NCBI RefSeq assembly: GCF_900456975.1
Contig: NZ_UGYM01000002.1
Coordinates: 310,001 to 374,000, forward strand
DNA: 64,000 bases
Reading direction: 5' to 3'
Origin: Shewanella baltica
GTDB lineage: Bacteria > Pseudomonadota > Gammaproteobacteria > Enterobacterales > Shewanellaceae
The notes under the pieces are model-generated. The model ran no database searches and was not told the origin of the DNA. It saw nothing but the letters and a program-made list of their open reading frames with translations. This document shows, in pieces, positions 27,488-36,608 of this stretch. Both the position numbers and the translations under genes were made by a program. How positions within the stretch are numbered: position 1 is the stretch's first letter; the number at the start of each line of letters is the position of its first letter.

Positions 27488-27562
27488 ATGCCTCGCTCAC
27501 GCTATTTTCTTCAACGCCCTTCAGCAACTTCGCAGGGGAGGTGAACTTCTGTGGCTAGTGTG
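27488..27562 (+). repeat. Multi-hairpin dispersed repeat, copy 1, right part
   Basis: Continues copy 1 after the insertion sequence: right stem arm ATGCC, then CTCACGCTATTTTCTTCAACGC and CTTCAGCAACTTCGCAGG, matching copy 2 almost base for base up to CTTCTGTGGCTAGTGT. Confidence 0.85.
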
Positions 27563-27617
27563 TGGGCTGAAAATCCTGAAAGGGTTACGCCTGTCCCATT
27601 TTTTCGATCTTTCTGGT

Positions 27618-28157
27618 TTATTTGATATTGGCTTGTTCTCTTCGGTTTTCAATTTCTTTCTCTACTCGCGCTTTCTGAATGTTAAATAAACTATTTGGTA
27701 GAGTAAATGAATACGAAAATGCTATAAATGATAGAAATAGAATGACCTGTTCTACAAATACTTTAAAATCAGATAAATAAGGGAGAATGACAAGCCCCCA
27801 ATGCGTGGTTTTAATGACGTCAAGAGCGTGAGGCACAGCTAGAAGCTTGTAAGAAAATATAGCGAATAACGTCAGAAGATACACATAGAGTAAGTTTTTA
27901 GTACTACGAAGTTTCCGAAAAGTATTTTGAGTTGCATTTTCAGCAACACGCCAGGAACCTGTGGGAAGAGAACTAGGATCACCAATGAGTGCTATCACAC
28001 CTACTAAAAAACCAGCCAAAATAGAATAAATATTAACTAAGACATCAAGGGCTTTATCAGTTAAAAATGGTTGTAAAAGCACAGCAAAAATACCACTGAA
28101 AACAATAGTTAGCAGTAAATATATTGTTTTTTTTCTGTACTTTTTCCAGTTACTCAT
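27618..28157 (-). CDS. Four-helix membrane protein, possible RexB-like partner
   Basis: A 179-residue membrane protein with four helices: about 9-32 (TIYLLLTIVFSGIFAVLL), 38-58 (VLVNIYSILAGFLVGVIALI), 88-108 (LLYVYLLTLFAIFSYKLLA) and 130-150 (VEQVILFLSFIAFSYSF). It ends in a charged cytoplasmic tail (KARVEKEIENRREQANIK). Its start overlaps the stop of the upstream soluble gene by 4 bases, so the two are translationally coupled. I do not recognise the family. The order soluble-then-four-helix protein is that of lambda rexA-rexB, where RexB is a four-helix membrane effector. Composition is AT-rich compared with core genes. Confidence 0.72.
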   Translation of the reverse strand: MSNWKKYRKKTIYLLLTIVFSGIFAVLLQPFLTDKALDVLVNIYSILAGFLVGVIALIGDPSSLPTGSWRVAENATQNTFRKLRSTKNLLYVYLLTLFAIFSYKLLAVPHALDVIKTTHWGLVILPYLSDFKVFVEQVILFLSFIAFSYSFTLPNSLFNIQKARVEKEIENRREQANIK

Positions 28158-29145
28158 TGCTCTAATATGCCTTCACGCTCATATGCTTCTAACGATTTAA
28201 CTAGCTTAAGCCACATTTTATCTCTATCAACGGACTTACCGTGTCGTTTTACCTTTACTGTATGTTTTAAGACTGTATCTTCATTAGTAAGTTTAGTACC
28301 GCTCTTGGTTGTTATCACATATCCGCCAACATTGGTTGAAGCCAATAACTTAGCTGTATTTTTCGCGTGTTCTTGACCAATATCAGCATCATTACCAGAT
28401 GTTCGACCATCATGAGAAATTACAACCTTAGCATTTAATCCTTCTTTTTCGAGGATTTCAGCATCAGTGTCGTCATCTCTCAATACATCTAAAACACCTT
28501 TTACCATTTTGGTGATTTTTTGTAATTTTCCTGAAACTTTCTCTTTAGGATCAATACGTTTAATGTACTCTAAAGTGGAAAGATATGACACCGCATTGAC
28601 AACTATATTGCTAACACCTTCATCTTCAATTGTCTTGACTACATCAATATCCGCAACCTGCTGTATGTCCATTACATTTGATTCTTTTACGTAACCGCCT
28701 TTTTCTATCAATGATGATAAAAATCCATTAATAACACTTGCTCTAAAAGTTGCAGCAGGGCTCATGATTAAGTGATTACCAAAAATACAAACGAATCCTT
28801 CACCATCGAGAAACTCTTGATCAATAGGAGCATCATAAGTACCAGCTTCAAGCTCTGCACTTGCTTTTGATGGTTTATTGATACTTCATACAGACCCACA
28901 GAGAAAAGAGTACAATCCCTATTTCCATAACTTAGTTTAGCCTTACGGCTAGATAGCTTCATGCCAACGACAGAACGTTCTTCTCCTATATAAAAAGTAC
29001 GTTCTTCAGTTGAGTTCAGTTTTAGCCAAGCGGACTTCGTCATTGTTTCAAGTGTATCTTTAACAGCAGCACCTTCAATTTTGGCGAATTCACAACGAAA
29101 ATAGTAAACAGTTCTGTTCTTCGGTTTCTCTTTCTTTAGGGTCAT
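28154..29145 (-). pseudogene. Frameshifted ~330-residue soluble protein, possible RexA-like partner
   Basis: Two adjacent minus-strand frames (29145-28768 and 28765-28154) join into one protein if a base is added at the AAAA run at 28865-28868. The first frame reads sensibly to LYEVSINHQK and then degenerates (SLKLVLMMLLLIKSFSM). The other frame, read upstream of its ATG at 28765, gives sensible sequence with no stop (ASAELEAGTYDAPIDQEFL, DGEGFVCIFGNHLI) leading into MSPAATFRASVINGFL. The restored protein has 330 residues. No family is recognised with confidence; the FGNHLIMSPAATF segment and the downstream membrane gene recall RexA architecture. It could be a real lesion, a phase-variable run or a sequencing error. 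Confidence 0.72.
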
Positions 29146-29419
29146 ATAAGATCACTTAAATTAATGTAAATACAACACTTATCAATGGGGTCTAAAACCA
29201 TAAATTCAATAAGGATATGTTAGTTTTTTAGCTAGCACTTAACATTTATGGCTCTATATGTATTAGTTTCATTCGAATAATCAAAGTTAGCACTATAAAT
29301 CATTAAAAAAACAATAAGATAAATATAATGGCGGGCAGGCATGAATCTCTGCTTATTATATTTATCATAGACCTACCTTTATTCTAAATAATGTAATTTA
29401 AACAAATATTAGCCTGCGC

Positions 29420-30409
29420 TTAAATCACCTGTGAGCTATGACTGCAATCTTGGCAGGTGAGGGTATAGCTCTGGCTGCGTTTTTGTATTTTGATATTTTT
29501 GCTTTGGCACTGTGGGCAGGCTTGTTTCATTGGCGTGTTTTTAGTGCATTGGTTGCATTTGATGTAGTAACCAAACTTACCGTACATTGGGGTGTAGTTT
29601 GTTGATTCTCCACAATGTTTACAGCTAAGAATGCTGTGTGTGGCAGATTGAGTTATTGGTTGGGTTATGACTTCAACTGCTTTGTTAACTTCAAAGTGTG
29701 CAACAGGCTCATTGATTTGTTGTGTTTGCGCGAGCGTTATTTCACTCGTTGATTTATGTGGGTCTATATGTTGATCGATTAAGAAATTGGCAATGGAATT
29801 GAGTTCTTGTTGATTAAAGTCGGGGCGGGTGTCGCTTACATTTATAATGCGCATGAACTTACTTTTTAGATTCATGATCTTATCAAGTTTATCGACTAAA
29901 AACTCTGTTTTAACTAACAACTCAGAAATGGCCGTTGGCATAGTATCTCTGTTGATTACCGCATCGCTTGATACTGCGCACACATGGCCCCAGCAACGCA
30001 TGCCAAAACTTTGTTGTCTTATACCAAGTAATTTTCCTAGAATTTCTCTTCTATGCTGCTTTAGCATTTCTTTAAGCAGTGCTTGTTGTAGTTCAACTTG
30101 CTTGATAGGAGACGGCATACCAAACCATTTACTTCCGTGACTGCGCGTCCACTCACCCTGTTGATTGACTTCCACATGGCCTTTTATGCTCTTGGATTCA
30201 ATTAGCACAAAACCGTAGGTGTAGATAATTAAGTGATCAATTTGCGCGGTTTCGTCATTAAAGGTGAATCGAAAATCATTGATGACCAACACTTGTGGAT
30301 GATCTTTGAAGGCGCGGCGTAAATAGAAGGCAACATCCTGTTCTTGTTTTTGACCCGCGATAGCCTGTGGTGTTTGGGTATTTTGAAGTGATTTGGTTTT
30401 TAGAATCAT
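29420..30409 (-). CDS. NERD-domain nuclease-like protein with C-terminal zinc ribbons
   Basis: A 329-residue protein. The N-terminal NERD (nuclease-related) domain covers about 18-130, with the acidic Asp in ETAQIDHLIIYTYGFVLIE and ESKSIKGHVE giving the D..ExK pattern of PD-(D/E)xK nucleases. The last ~70 residues hold four-cysteine zinc ribbons: CKHCGES...CNQC and CPQCQSKNIKI...CQDC, of the topoisomerase I type. It is separated from the next genes by 274 bases, so it is probably transcribed alone. Such proteins are common in accessory and defence regions. Nuclease activity is inferred from the motif only. Confidence 0.82.
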   Translation of the reverse strand: MILKTKSLQNTQTPQAIAGQKQEQDVAFYLRRAFKDHPQVLVINDFRFTFNDETAQIDHLIIYTYGFVLIESKSIKGHVEVNQQGEWTRSHGSKWFGMPSPIKQVELQQALLKEMLKQHRREILGKLLGIRQQSFGMRCWGHVCAVSSDAVINRDTMPTAISELLVKTEFLVDKLDKIMNLKSKFMRIINVSDTRPDFNQQELNSIANFLIDQHIDPHKSTSEITLAQTQQINEPVAHFEVNKAVEVITQPITQSATHSILSCKHCGESTNYTPMYGKFGYYIKCNQCTKNTPMKQACPQCQSKNIKIQKRSQSYTLTCQDCSHSSQVI

Positions 30410-30541
30410 TTATCAACAGCATCCATTCATAACTTGATAATAATCAGCCTCATAATACCCACTTTGCCGTTCAAAGATAAAGACAAAAATAGCTGAACGT
30501 TAAAGCTGGTACAAGCATAAATCTTTGGGGATTAATAGTTC

Positions 30542-30825
30542 GTACAGTAGCTACAGAAGTTCACCTTCCCCTGCGAAGTTGCTGAAGGGCGTTGAAGGAA
30601 ATAGCGTGATGCAGACAGGACGTCTGCGTAGCTTTCGGGGGGAAGGGACGCCCCATCGGAAGCGTTAGCTATTTTCGAATAAGCACTAAGCCAGTCTCTA
30701 ATGCATGTAACTTCGCAAGGGGCGGCAAGGGAGATCCAAGAGGGAATTGCTGTTGATCCCCTCTTGGTCGGGTGTGGGTTGAAGAACCACGACTTTGATT
30801 CACCTCGGCCGTTAGGCCGCATAAA
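30542..30825 (-). repeat. Multi-hairpin dispersed repeat, copy 2 (inverted)
   Basis: An uninterrupted 284-bp copy in the opposite orientation to copy 1. The equivalent stems are GCAGAC/GTCTGC (30611-30627), a G-run/C-run stem near 30637-30654, and a perfect 9-bp stem CCAAGAGGG / CCCTCTTGG (30736-30744 and 30759-30767). The last two differ from copy 1 in sequence but keep pairing. It ends at the GGCC palindrome and ATAAAC near 30825. Confidence 0.85.
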
Positions 30826-30889
30826 CTCCAAATGTGAAACTCATCGCTAAAACTTTACAGATCCCTGATTTCGCAATCACAACTCAAAA

Positions 30890-30936
30890 TGTCGCATTCT
30901 GCGACAATAAAAAAGCCACTGTGGTCAGTGGCTTTT
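30890..30936 (-). terminator. Tandem hairpins ending fbp
   Basis: A rho-independent terminator AAAAGCCACTG / CAGTGGCTTTT at 30911-30936 has its T run (T6) on the minus strand, downstream of fbp. A second perfect 7-bp hairpin (TGTCGCA / TGCGACA, 30890-30906) follows and may act as a backup. Confidence 0.88.
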
Positions 30937-30968
30937 ATCATAAAAATCAGGAAGCTAAGCGATTCTGC

Positions 30969-31961
30969 TTACTCTATATTTGGTTCTTCACTGTAATCAA
31001 TACCGTGATAGCTCAGGCAAGCGTCGACTTCATTGCTGCTGCCTAGGATGACGGCAACACGTTGGTGAATATGCGTTGGAGTAATGTCTAAAATAGTTTC
31101 GTAACCCGTTGAGGCTTTACCGCCAGCTTGCTCGACTAAGAAAGCCATTGGATTGGCTTCGTACATCAAGCGCAGTTTGTACGGTTTTTTAGGATCTTTA
31201 TTGTCGGTTGGGTAGGTGAAAATACCGCCACGCGATAGCACGCGGTGTACGTCGCCGACCATGGCCGCAATCCAGCGCATGTTGAATGATTTTTCGCGTG
31301 GGCCAATTTTACCGAGTAGTAAATCGGCAACATAGGTTTGCATTGGGGCTTCCCAAAAACGTTGGTTCGACATGTTAATGGCAAACTCTTGGGTATCTGG
31401 GCTAATGCTCATGGCGGCGTTAGTCAGTAAAAACTCATTGGTTTCTGGGTGCAAAGTAAACAGTTGCACGCCTTGGCCAGTGGTTAATGCCAGCATGGTC
31501 GATGGACCATAAAGTACATAACCTGCGGCTAATTGCGCACGGCCAGATTGTAAAAAGCTGGTTTCAGTCAACTCGCCAGCAGGGGCGGGCAGGATAGAGA
31601 AAATCGTGCCGACTAACGAGTTGATATCAATATTAGATGAGCCATCTAGCGGATCGAAACACACCAGATATTGACCATTTTGGCTGACTTCAACCACATG
31701 ATCTTCTTCTTCCGACGCTAAACCGCGCACTGTACCGTCAGCTTTTAATGCATCTTTGAGCATGTCGTTGGTGATGATATCCAGTTTTTTCTGGGTTTCA
31801 CCTTGGACGTTTTCTTGCTCAGTCGCGCCTAACACGCCTGCAAGCGCACCGTGGCGAACGGCATGGCTAATGGCTTTTGAGGTGTCGGCTAAGGTTAAAA
31901 TCAGGTGGGAAAGGGAGTCGTTCACTGCCTGTGAGGTCAGGTGCTGGGCCAGAGTCTGCAT
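30969..31961 (-). CDS. fbp: Fructose-1,6-bisphosphatase class I
   Basis: A 330-residue cytosolic enzyme that hydrolyses fructose 1,6-bisphosphate to fructose 6-phosphate in gluconeogenesis. Visible are the [17 protein letters not shown] region, ASEEED, the metal and phosphate motif [10 protein letters not shown] and the GGIFTYPTD active-site region. Length is typical for the class. The downstream accessory block has not disturbed the gene; its terminator is intact. Confidence 0.96.
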   Translation of the reverse strand: MQTLAQHLTSQAVNDSLSHLILTLADTSKAISHAVRHGALAGVLGATEQENVQGETQKKLDIITNDMLKDALKADGTVRGLASEEEDHVVEVSQNGQYLVCFDPLDGSSNIDINSLVGTIFSILPAPAGELTETSFLQSGRAQLAAGYVLYGPSTMLALTTGQGVQLFTLHPETNEFLLTNAAMSISPDTQEFAINMSNQRFWEAPMQTYVADLLLGKIGPREKSFNMRWIAAMVGDVHRVLSRGGIFTYPTDNKDPKKPYKLRLMYEANPMAFLVEQAGGKASTGYETILDITPTHIHQRVAVILGSSNEVDACLSYHGIDYSEEPNIE

Positions 31962-32227
31962 GTTATGTCCTTTAGAGGTTCAACAATGAGGTCAATTTCG
32001 TTATTTGCCGCGAATGATAACTCAGTTAGTCGACAATTTCAGCGATGTTGCTGATGCTTTTAGCGAATATTAGGGCTTTTAGGGATTATTTGGACTGAGT
32101 CTACGAGATGATCCTAATTTGTATCGGCATATTGCATGCTATTTCTATTTGGGGTTTGCCTCTGGCACAATGTCGGCTTGTTTTTAATCGCTGACATCTT
32201 AGGCGATTATACTTCCAAGGAATAATA

Positions 32228-34531
32228 ATGATTAAAAATAAGTTAACTTGGTTCCCTGCGGGCTCGCTTAAGGTGCGCGCCGTTCCCTTACTGATAGCGA
32301 GCCAAATTGCCATGATTTCGACAGCTATGATTTCAGCAACGACCCCTGCTTTGGCAATGGAAGGTGGCAAACAGCCACTGACGATTGAGCGAATGAATGC
32401 CTCGCCTGCCTTAGCGGGCACCAGTCCCCGTGGTTTGAAATTGTCCCCCGATGGCCTGCGGGTTACCTATCTTGCTGGCCGTAAAGATAATCAAAGTTTT
32501 TATGATCTCTGGCAGATGGATGTCAAAACCGGTGAGTCGAGCCTGCTATTAAATGCCGATAAACTCGCGACCAATGAATTATCCGATGAAGAAAAAGCCC
32601 GCCGCGAGCGCCAACGTATTTATGGCGAAGGCATTATGGAGTACTTCTGGGCCGATGATAGCCAAGCGCTATTAATCCCCGCTGCTGGGAATCTGTATTA
32701 CTTCTCCCTTGCCGACAAGAGCGTGACTCAATTGCCGATTGGTGAAGGGTTCGCTACAGATGCACGTCTATCGCCTAAGGGCAATTTTGTATCTTTCGTG
32801 CGGGATCAAAATCTGTATGTGTTAGATCTGGCGAGCAAAAAACTTGAGGCTATGACCACAGATGGCGGCGGGGCGATTAAAAATGCCATGGCCGAGTTTG
32901 TCGCTCAAGAAGAAATGGATCGCATGACTGGCTACTGGTGGGCGCCCGATGAATCGGCCATCGCCTTTACCCGTATCGATGAATCTGCGGTCGAGCAAGT
33001 GACCCGTAACGAGATCTATGCCGATGGTATAAAGCTTACTGAGCAGCGTTATCCCTATGCCGGCAAAAACAACGTCGACATCGCATTAGCTGTGGTCACG
33101 CTAAAAGATAAGGCGATTAATTGGGTAACCTTAAGTGATGATAAAAATAAGGATATTTACCTGCCGCGGGTCGATTGGTTGCCGGGTAGCAAACACCTGT
33201 CGTTTCAGTGGCAGAGCCGCGATCAGCACCAGCTCGATTTACAGTTAGTGGCGTTAGATGCGCTGACTAAACCAAAAACCTTAGTGAAAGAACGCAGCGA
33301 TGCTTGGGTAAACCTTAATAACGATCTGCATTTCTTAAAGCAACAGTCGGCCTTTATTTGGGCGTCTGAGCGTGATGGTTTTAATCATCTGTATCTGTTT
33401 GACCTAAAAGGCAAACTCAAAACGCAATTGACTAAGGGCGAGTGGGCTGTCGATGAGTTGGAATACATAGATGAAACCGCAGGCTGGGTGTATTTCACCG
33501 GCCGTAAAGACACGCCAATTGAAAAACAGCTTTATCGCGTGCCTTTAGCGGGCGGCAAGGTTGAGCGCGTGAGCAAGCAAGCGGGGATGCACAATCCTGT
33601 TTTCGCCGATAATCAGAGCGTATATCTGGATTATTTCAATAGCTTATCTCAGCCACCGCAAATCAGTTTACACGGTGACAAGGGCCAGCAACTGGCTTGG
33701 GTCGAGCAAAATGCGGTCAAGCAAGGTCATCCTTTATATGACTATGCGGGGCTGTGGCAAATCCCTGAATTTGGTGAACTGAAAGCCGAAGATGGCCAAG
33801 TGCTGCAAACCCGTTTATTCAAACCCGTTCCCTTCGATGCAAGCAAGAAATACCCTGTCGTAGTGCGGGTTTATGGTGGGCCGCACGCCCAGTTAGTGAC
33901 TAATAGTTGGAGCGAGCAGGACTACTTTACCCAGTATCTGGTGCAACAAGGGTATGTGGTATTCCAATTAGATAACCGCGGCAGCGCCCACAGAGGCACT
34001 CGGTTTGAGCAGGTGATTTACCGTCACTTGGGCGAAGCTGAAGTGAATGATCAAAAAGTGGGGGTGGAGTATCTGCGTAGCTTAGCCTTTGTCGATGCCG
34101 ATAATGTGGCGATTTACGGCCACAGCTACGGCGGTTATATGGCTTTGATGAGTTTATTTAAGGCGCCAGATTACTTTAAAGCCGCGATTTCGGGCGCACC
34201 TGTGACCGACTGGCGCTTGTATGACACCCATTATACTGAGCGTTATTTAGGTCATCCCGAAGGTAATGAAAAGGGTTATGAAGCCAGTAGCGTGTTCCCT
34301 TACGTGAAAAACTATCAAGCGGGTCTATTGATGTATCACGGCATGGCTGACGATAACGTCTTGTTTGAAAACAGCACTCGGGTTTATAAAGCGCTGCAGG
34401 ATGAAGGTAAATTATTCCAGATGATCGATTATCCGGGATCTAAACATTCGATGCGTGGCGAGAAAGTGCGTAATCACTTATACCGCTCATTAGCGGATTT
34501 CCTCGATAGACAGCTGAAAAGCGCTAAGTAG
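32228..34531 (+). CDS. Dipeptidyl-peptidase IV-type S9B serine peptidase
   Basis: A 767-residue protein with a long N-terminal signal sequence ending near ATTPALA, an eight-bladed propeller-like middle (repeated LSPDGLRVTYL, LSPKGNFVSFV and WAPDESAIAFT segments), and a C-terminal alpha/beta hydrolase domain. The nucleophile is in GHSYGGYMAL, the acid in MADDNVLF and the histidine in GSKHSM. It removes Xaa-Pro dipeptides in the periplasm or outside the cell. Paired glutamates in QEEMDRMTGYWW match the DPP-IV substrate N-terminus recognition motif. AAGGAATAATA precedes the ATG. Confidence 0.92.
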   Translation: MIKNKLTWFPAGSLKVRAVPLLIASQIAMISTAMISATTPALAMEGGKQPLTIERMNASPALAGTSPRGLKLSPDGLRVTYLAGRKDNQSFYDLWQMDVKTGESSLLLNADKLATNELSDEEKARRERQRIYGEGIMEYFWADDSQALLIPAAGNLYYFSLADKSVTQLPIGEGFATDARLSPKGNFVSFVRDQNLYVLDLASKKLEAMTTDGGGAIKNAMAEFVAQEEMDRMTGYWWAPDESAIAFTRIDESAVEQVTRNEIYADGIKLTEQRYPYAGKNNVDIALAVVTLKDKAINWVTLSDDKNKDIYLPRVDWLPGSKHLSFQWQSRDQHQLDLQLVALDALTKPKTLVKERSDAWVNLNNDLHFLKQQSAFIWASERDGFNHLYLFDLKGKLKTQLTKGEWAVDELEYIDETAGWVYFTGRKDTPIEKQLYRVPLAGGKVERVSKQAGMHNPVFADNQSVYLDYFNSLSQPPQISLHGDKGQQLAWVEQNAVKQGHPLYDYAGLWQIPEFGELKAEDGQVLQTRLFKPVPFDASKKYPVVVRVYGGPHAQLVTNSWSEQDYFTQYLVQQGYVVFQLDNRGSAHRGTRFEQVIYRHLGEAEVNDQKVGVEYLRSLAFVDADNVAIYGHSYGGYMALMSLFKAPDYFKAAISGAPVTDWRLYDTHYTERYLGHPEGNEKGYEASSVFPYVKNYQAGLLMYHGMADDNVLFENSTRVYKALQDEGKLFQMIDYPGSKHSMRGEKVRNHLYRSLADFLDRQLKSAK

Positions 34532-34868
34532 CGCGAGATAGAGAGCGGGCCTGCTTGCGTATGCTGCTATGCCATACGTATACCTTGTAGGCTCGCTCCT
34601 TGTTTAGCTCTTACATCACTCGCTCTCATTAGCGCTGATAGGTGGAGCTTGTTTTATAATTATACTTCTGTTTTATAAGAAGATTTTCGTCTCTATTTTG
34701 GACATCGGCTTTGCCATCAGCCTGACTCTTAACTCTGTAAGTATCGCCTATTAATCTGATTCGCTAAATTTTAGACATAAAAAAACCAGATCCTAGGATC
34801 TGGTTTTTTGTGAATTGATGCTTATCGAATCAATCCTGTTGCTAATGCGAGTGTCGCTTAGCGGGCAA
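34532..34868. other. Gap between convergent DPP-IV and arcA genes
   Basis: No gene seen. It holds the strong bidirectional terminator at 34779-34809. Confidence 0.6.
34779..34809. terminator. Bidirectional rho-independent terminator
   Basis: AAAACCAGATCC / GGATCTGGTTTT with a 2-base TA centre, and A and T runs on both sides. It ends arcA on the minus strand and the peptidase gene on the plus strand. Confidence 0.9.
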
Positions 34869-35585
34869 TTAGCCTTCTAAGTTACCGCAAAAGCGATAGC
34901 CTTCACCGTGAATAGTCGCGATGATTTCTGGCGTATCTGGCAAGCTTTCGAAATGCTTGCGGATACGACGGATAGTCACGTCTACAGTACGATCGTGTGG
35001 CTTAAGTTCACGGCCAGTCATTTTCATCAGTAGATCAGCACGAGTCAAAATTTTGCCTGGGTTTTCAACAAAGTGCAGCATAGCGCGGAATTCGCTACGT
35101 GGCAGTTTGTAAGATTCACCCTGTGGGCTCACTAATGAACGGCTGTTGATCTCTAAGCTCCAATCGTTGAAGCGATAGTATTCTACTGAGCTCTTTTCTT
35201 CGACTTCGGCACCAGCGCTGTTGACGCGAGTCAGAAGGTTACGAGCACGAATCGTCAATTCACGTGGGTTGAACGGCTTGGTAATATAATCGTCCGCGCC
35301 AATTTCAAGTCCAAGGATTTTGTCGACTTCGTTGTCACGACCTGTCAGGAAGATCAGACCGATGTTGTTGATTTCACGTAGTTCACGTGCCAACAACAGG
35401 CCATTCTTGCCTGGCAAGTTAATGTCCATAACGACCAAGTTAATTTTGTTTTCCTGCATAGCCTTATGCATTTCTGCGCCATCATTGGCCTCAGTTACCA
35501 CATACCCTTCTGCCTCGAAAATACTTCTCAGCGTGTTACGGGTAACGGCTTCATCTTCAACGATCAGAATGTGCGGATTTTGCAT
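34869..35585 (-). CDS. arcA: Two-component response regulator ArcA
   Basis: A 238-residue OmpR-type regulator of aerobic/anaerobic metabolism. The receiver domain has the acidic pair near 10-11, Asp54 in [13 protein letters not shown], Thr in FLTGRDNE and Lys in [11 protein letters not shown]. The winged-helix DNA-binding domain includes [33 protein letters not shown]. Length and sequence are close to E. coli ArcA. There is no arcB next to it; Shewanella uses separate ArcS/HptA partners (established for the genus, not seen here). A long upstream region suggests complex control. Confidence 0.96.
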   Translation of the reverse strand: MQNPHILIVEDEAVTRNTLRSIFEAEGYVVTEANDGAEMHKAMQENKINLVVMDINLPGKNGLLLARELREINNIGLIFLTGRDNEVDKILGLEIGADDYITKPFNPRELTIRARNLLTRVNSAGAEVEEKSSVEYYRFNDWSLEINSRSLVSPQGESYKLPRSEFRAMLHFVENPGKILTRADLLMKMTGRELKPHDRTVDVTIRRIRKHFESLPDTPEIIATIHGEGYRFCGNLEG

Positions 35586-36173
35586 ATTATTTACCTAAAT
35601 TTTAATCAGTTTATACTAACCAATAAGAGCAACTTACTTCGGGCTCTTATATTCATAAAAGCGTTGATACTTCCTTGAACTGCTTTGTGCTCAAAAGGAA
35701 AATCTTTACGGTGACATCTATATCTGGATGTAGATTAAGTGCACGTTTAAGTGTAATACGAGAAAACGTAATCAGTACCAACTTCGATAAGCAATAGTTA
35801 GAATAAGTTCCTTAACTATTGTTTTTTTTAAATGTTTAAAAGACAAATCAAATGTAGAACACATTTTAAACAGATGCCCGGTCAGTTCACGTTACTTAAA
35901 GCGATATATGTAACAAACTGTATTGAACGATAAGCATCTTGCTCAATCTGTTTCAACTCACCAGTACGTACATTGTACTCGTTTTAGTCATTTGTTAACA
36001 AATGAAATGTTAACAAATTTTAGGTGAGTCGAGGTTTTTACCATGATATTTACTTTAGCTATTGATTAGTATAACTAATGTATTTGCGATTCCTGTGAGC
36101 CAGTTCACGCCTCTTTGGATTTTACAATCACTCTGCTACACTAGCCTGGGTTCATTTTTCGATTAGACTACCA
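35586..36173. promoter_or_regulatory. Long control region between arcA and the divergent DUF3293 gene
   Basis: 588 bases without a gene. It is AT-rich, with the two TGTTAACA palindromes near 36000. The promoters for both divergent genes must lie here, and the size suggests a long arcA leader or several promoters. Confidence 0.5.
35991..36015. promoter_or_regulatory. Paired TGTTAACA palindromes
   Basis: TGTTAACA occurs at 35993-36000 and 36008-36015, 15 bases apart start to start; the first extends to a 12-bp palindrome TTTGTTAACAAA. This looks like a double operator for a dimeric regulator. ArcA direct repeats (GTTAA spaced 11) are a looser match. Confidence 0.5.
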
Positions 36174-36608
36174 ATGGACAATACGACTCAAGATTTGTGG
36201 CAATGTTACCAAGCGCCGTTATTTTTGCTGACTCAAGCATTATCCTGTGATTTTTCCTTTGCTGTTATTACCGCTCATAATCCCGCTTCAAAGCTGCTTT
36301 CTCCCAGTCAAAACCGTTTACTCGATCGCCAACTTCTCCGTGAAATTGAATTACTCGGCAGTCCCTATCGTGCTTTAGTGGGCGCGGCGCCGGATTTATC
36401 CCACATGGAAAAAAGCTGGGCCGTGTTTATCGATAGAACGATGGCGCTGCAATTGGGGAAGAAATTTAATCAATACGCGATTTATGTGGTCGAACAAGGG
36501 GATGTGAGCTTAGTGCCTTGCACCTTGGCCGGACATGATGAAGTGTGTTTAGGCAAATTTAGTGATTATGTGCAGCTGGTATACGAGTTACCCGATTTAA
36601 GCACTTAG
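36174..36608 (+). CDS. DUF3293 family protein
   Basis: A soluble 144-residue protein with no signal peptide or membrane helix. Features of DUF3293 include FAVITAHNPAS near 30, NRLLDRQLLREIELLG near 50 and the FNQYAIYVVEQGDVSLVP segment. The function of the family is not established. It is monocistronic, upstream of the lysine riboswitch and divergent from arcA. Confidence 0.82.
   Translation: MDNTTQDLWQCYQAPLFLLTQALSCDFSFAVITAHNPASKLLSPSQNRLLDRQLLREIELLGSPYRALVGAAPDLSHMEKSWAVFIDRTMALQLGKKFNQYAIYVVEQGDVSLVPCTLAGHDEVCLGKFSDYVQLVYELPDLST

Noticed and set aside
27618..29145. Assignment of the soluble/membrane pair to the Kiwa defence system
   Set aside because: Kiwa has the membrane gene first and a DUF4868 partner; order differs and no DUF4868 feature is recognised.
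30532..30831. A 99-residue minus-strand frame across the second repeat
   Set aside because: It coincides with the repeat, and stem covariation argues for structure rather than coding.
35991..36015. An ArcA autoregulatory box
   Set aside because: The repeats are spaced 15 bases, not the usual 11, and are palindromic rather than directly repeated GTTAA boxes; kept as an unassigned operator.
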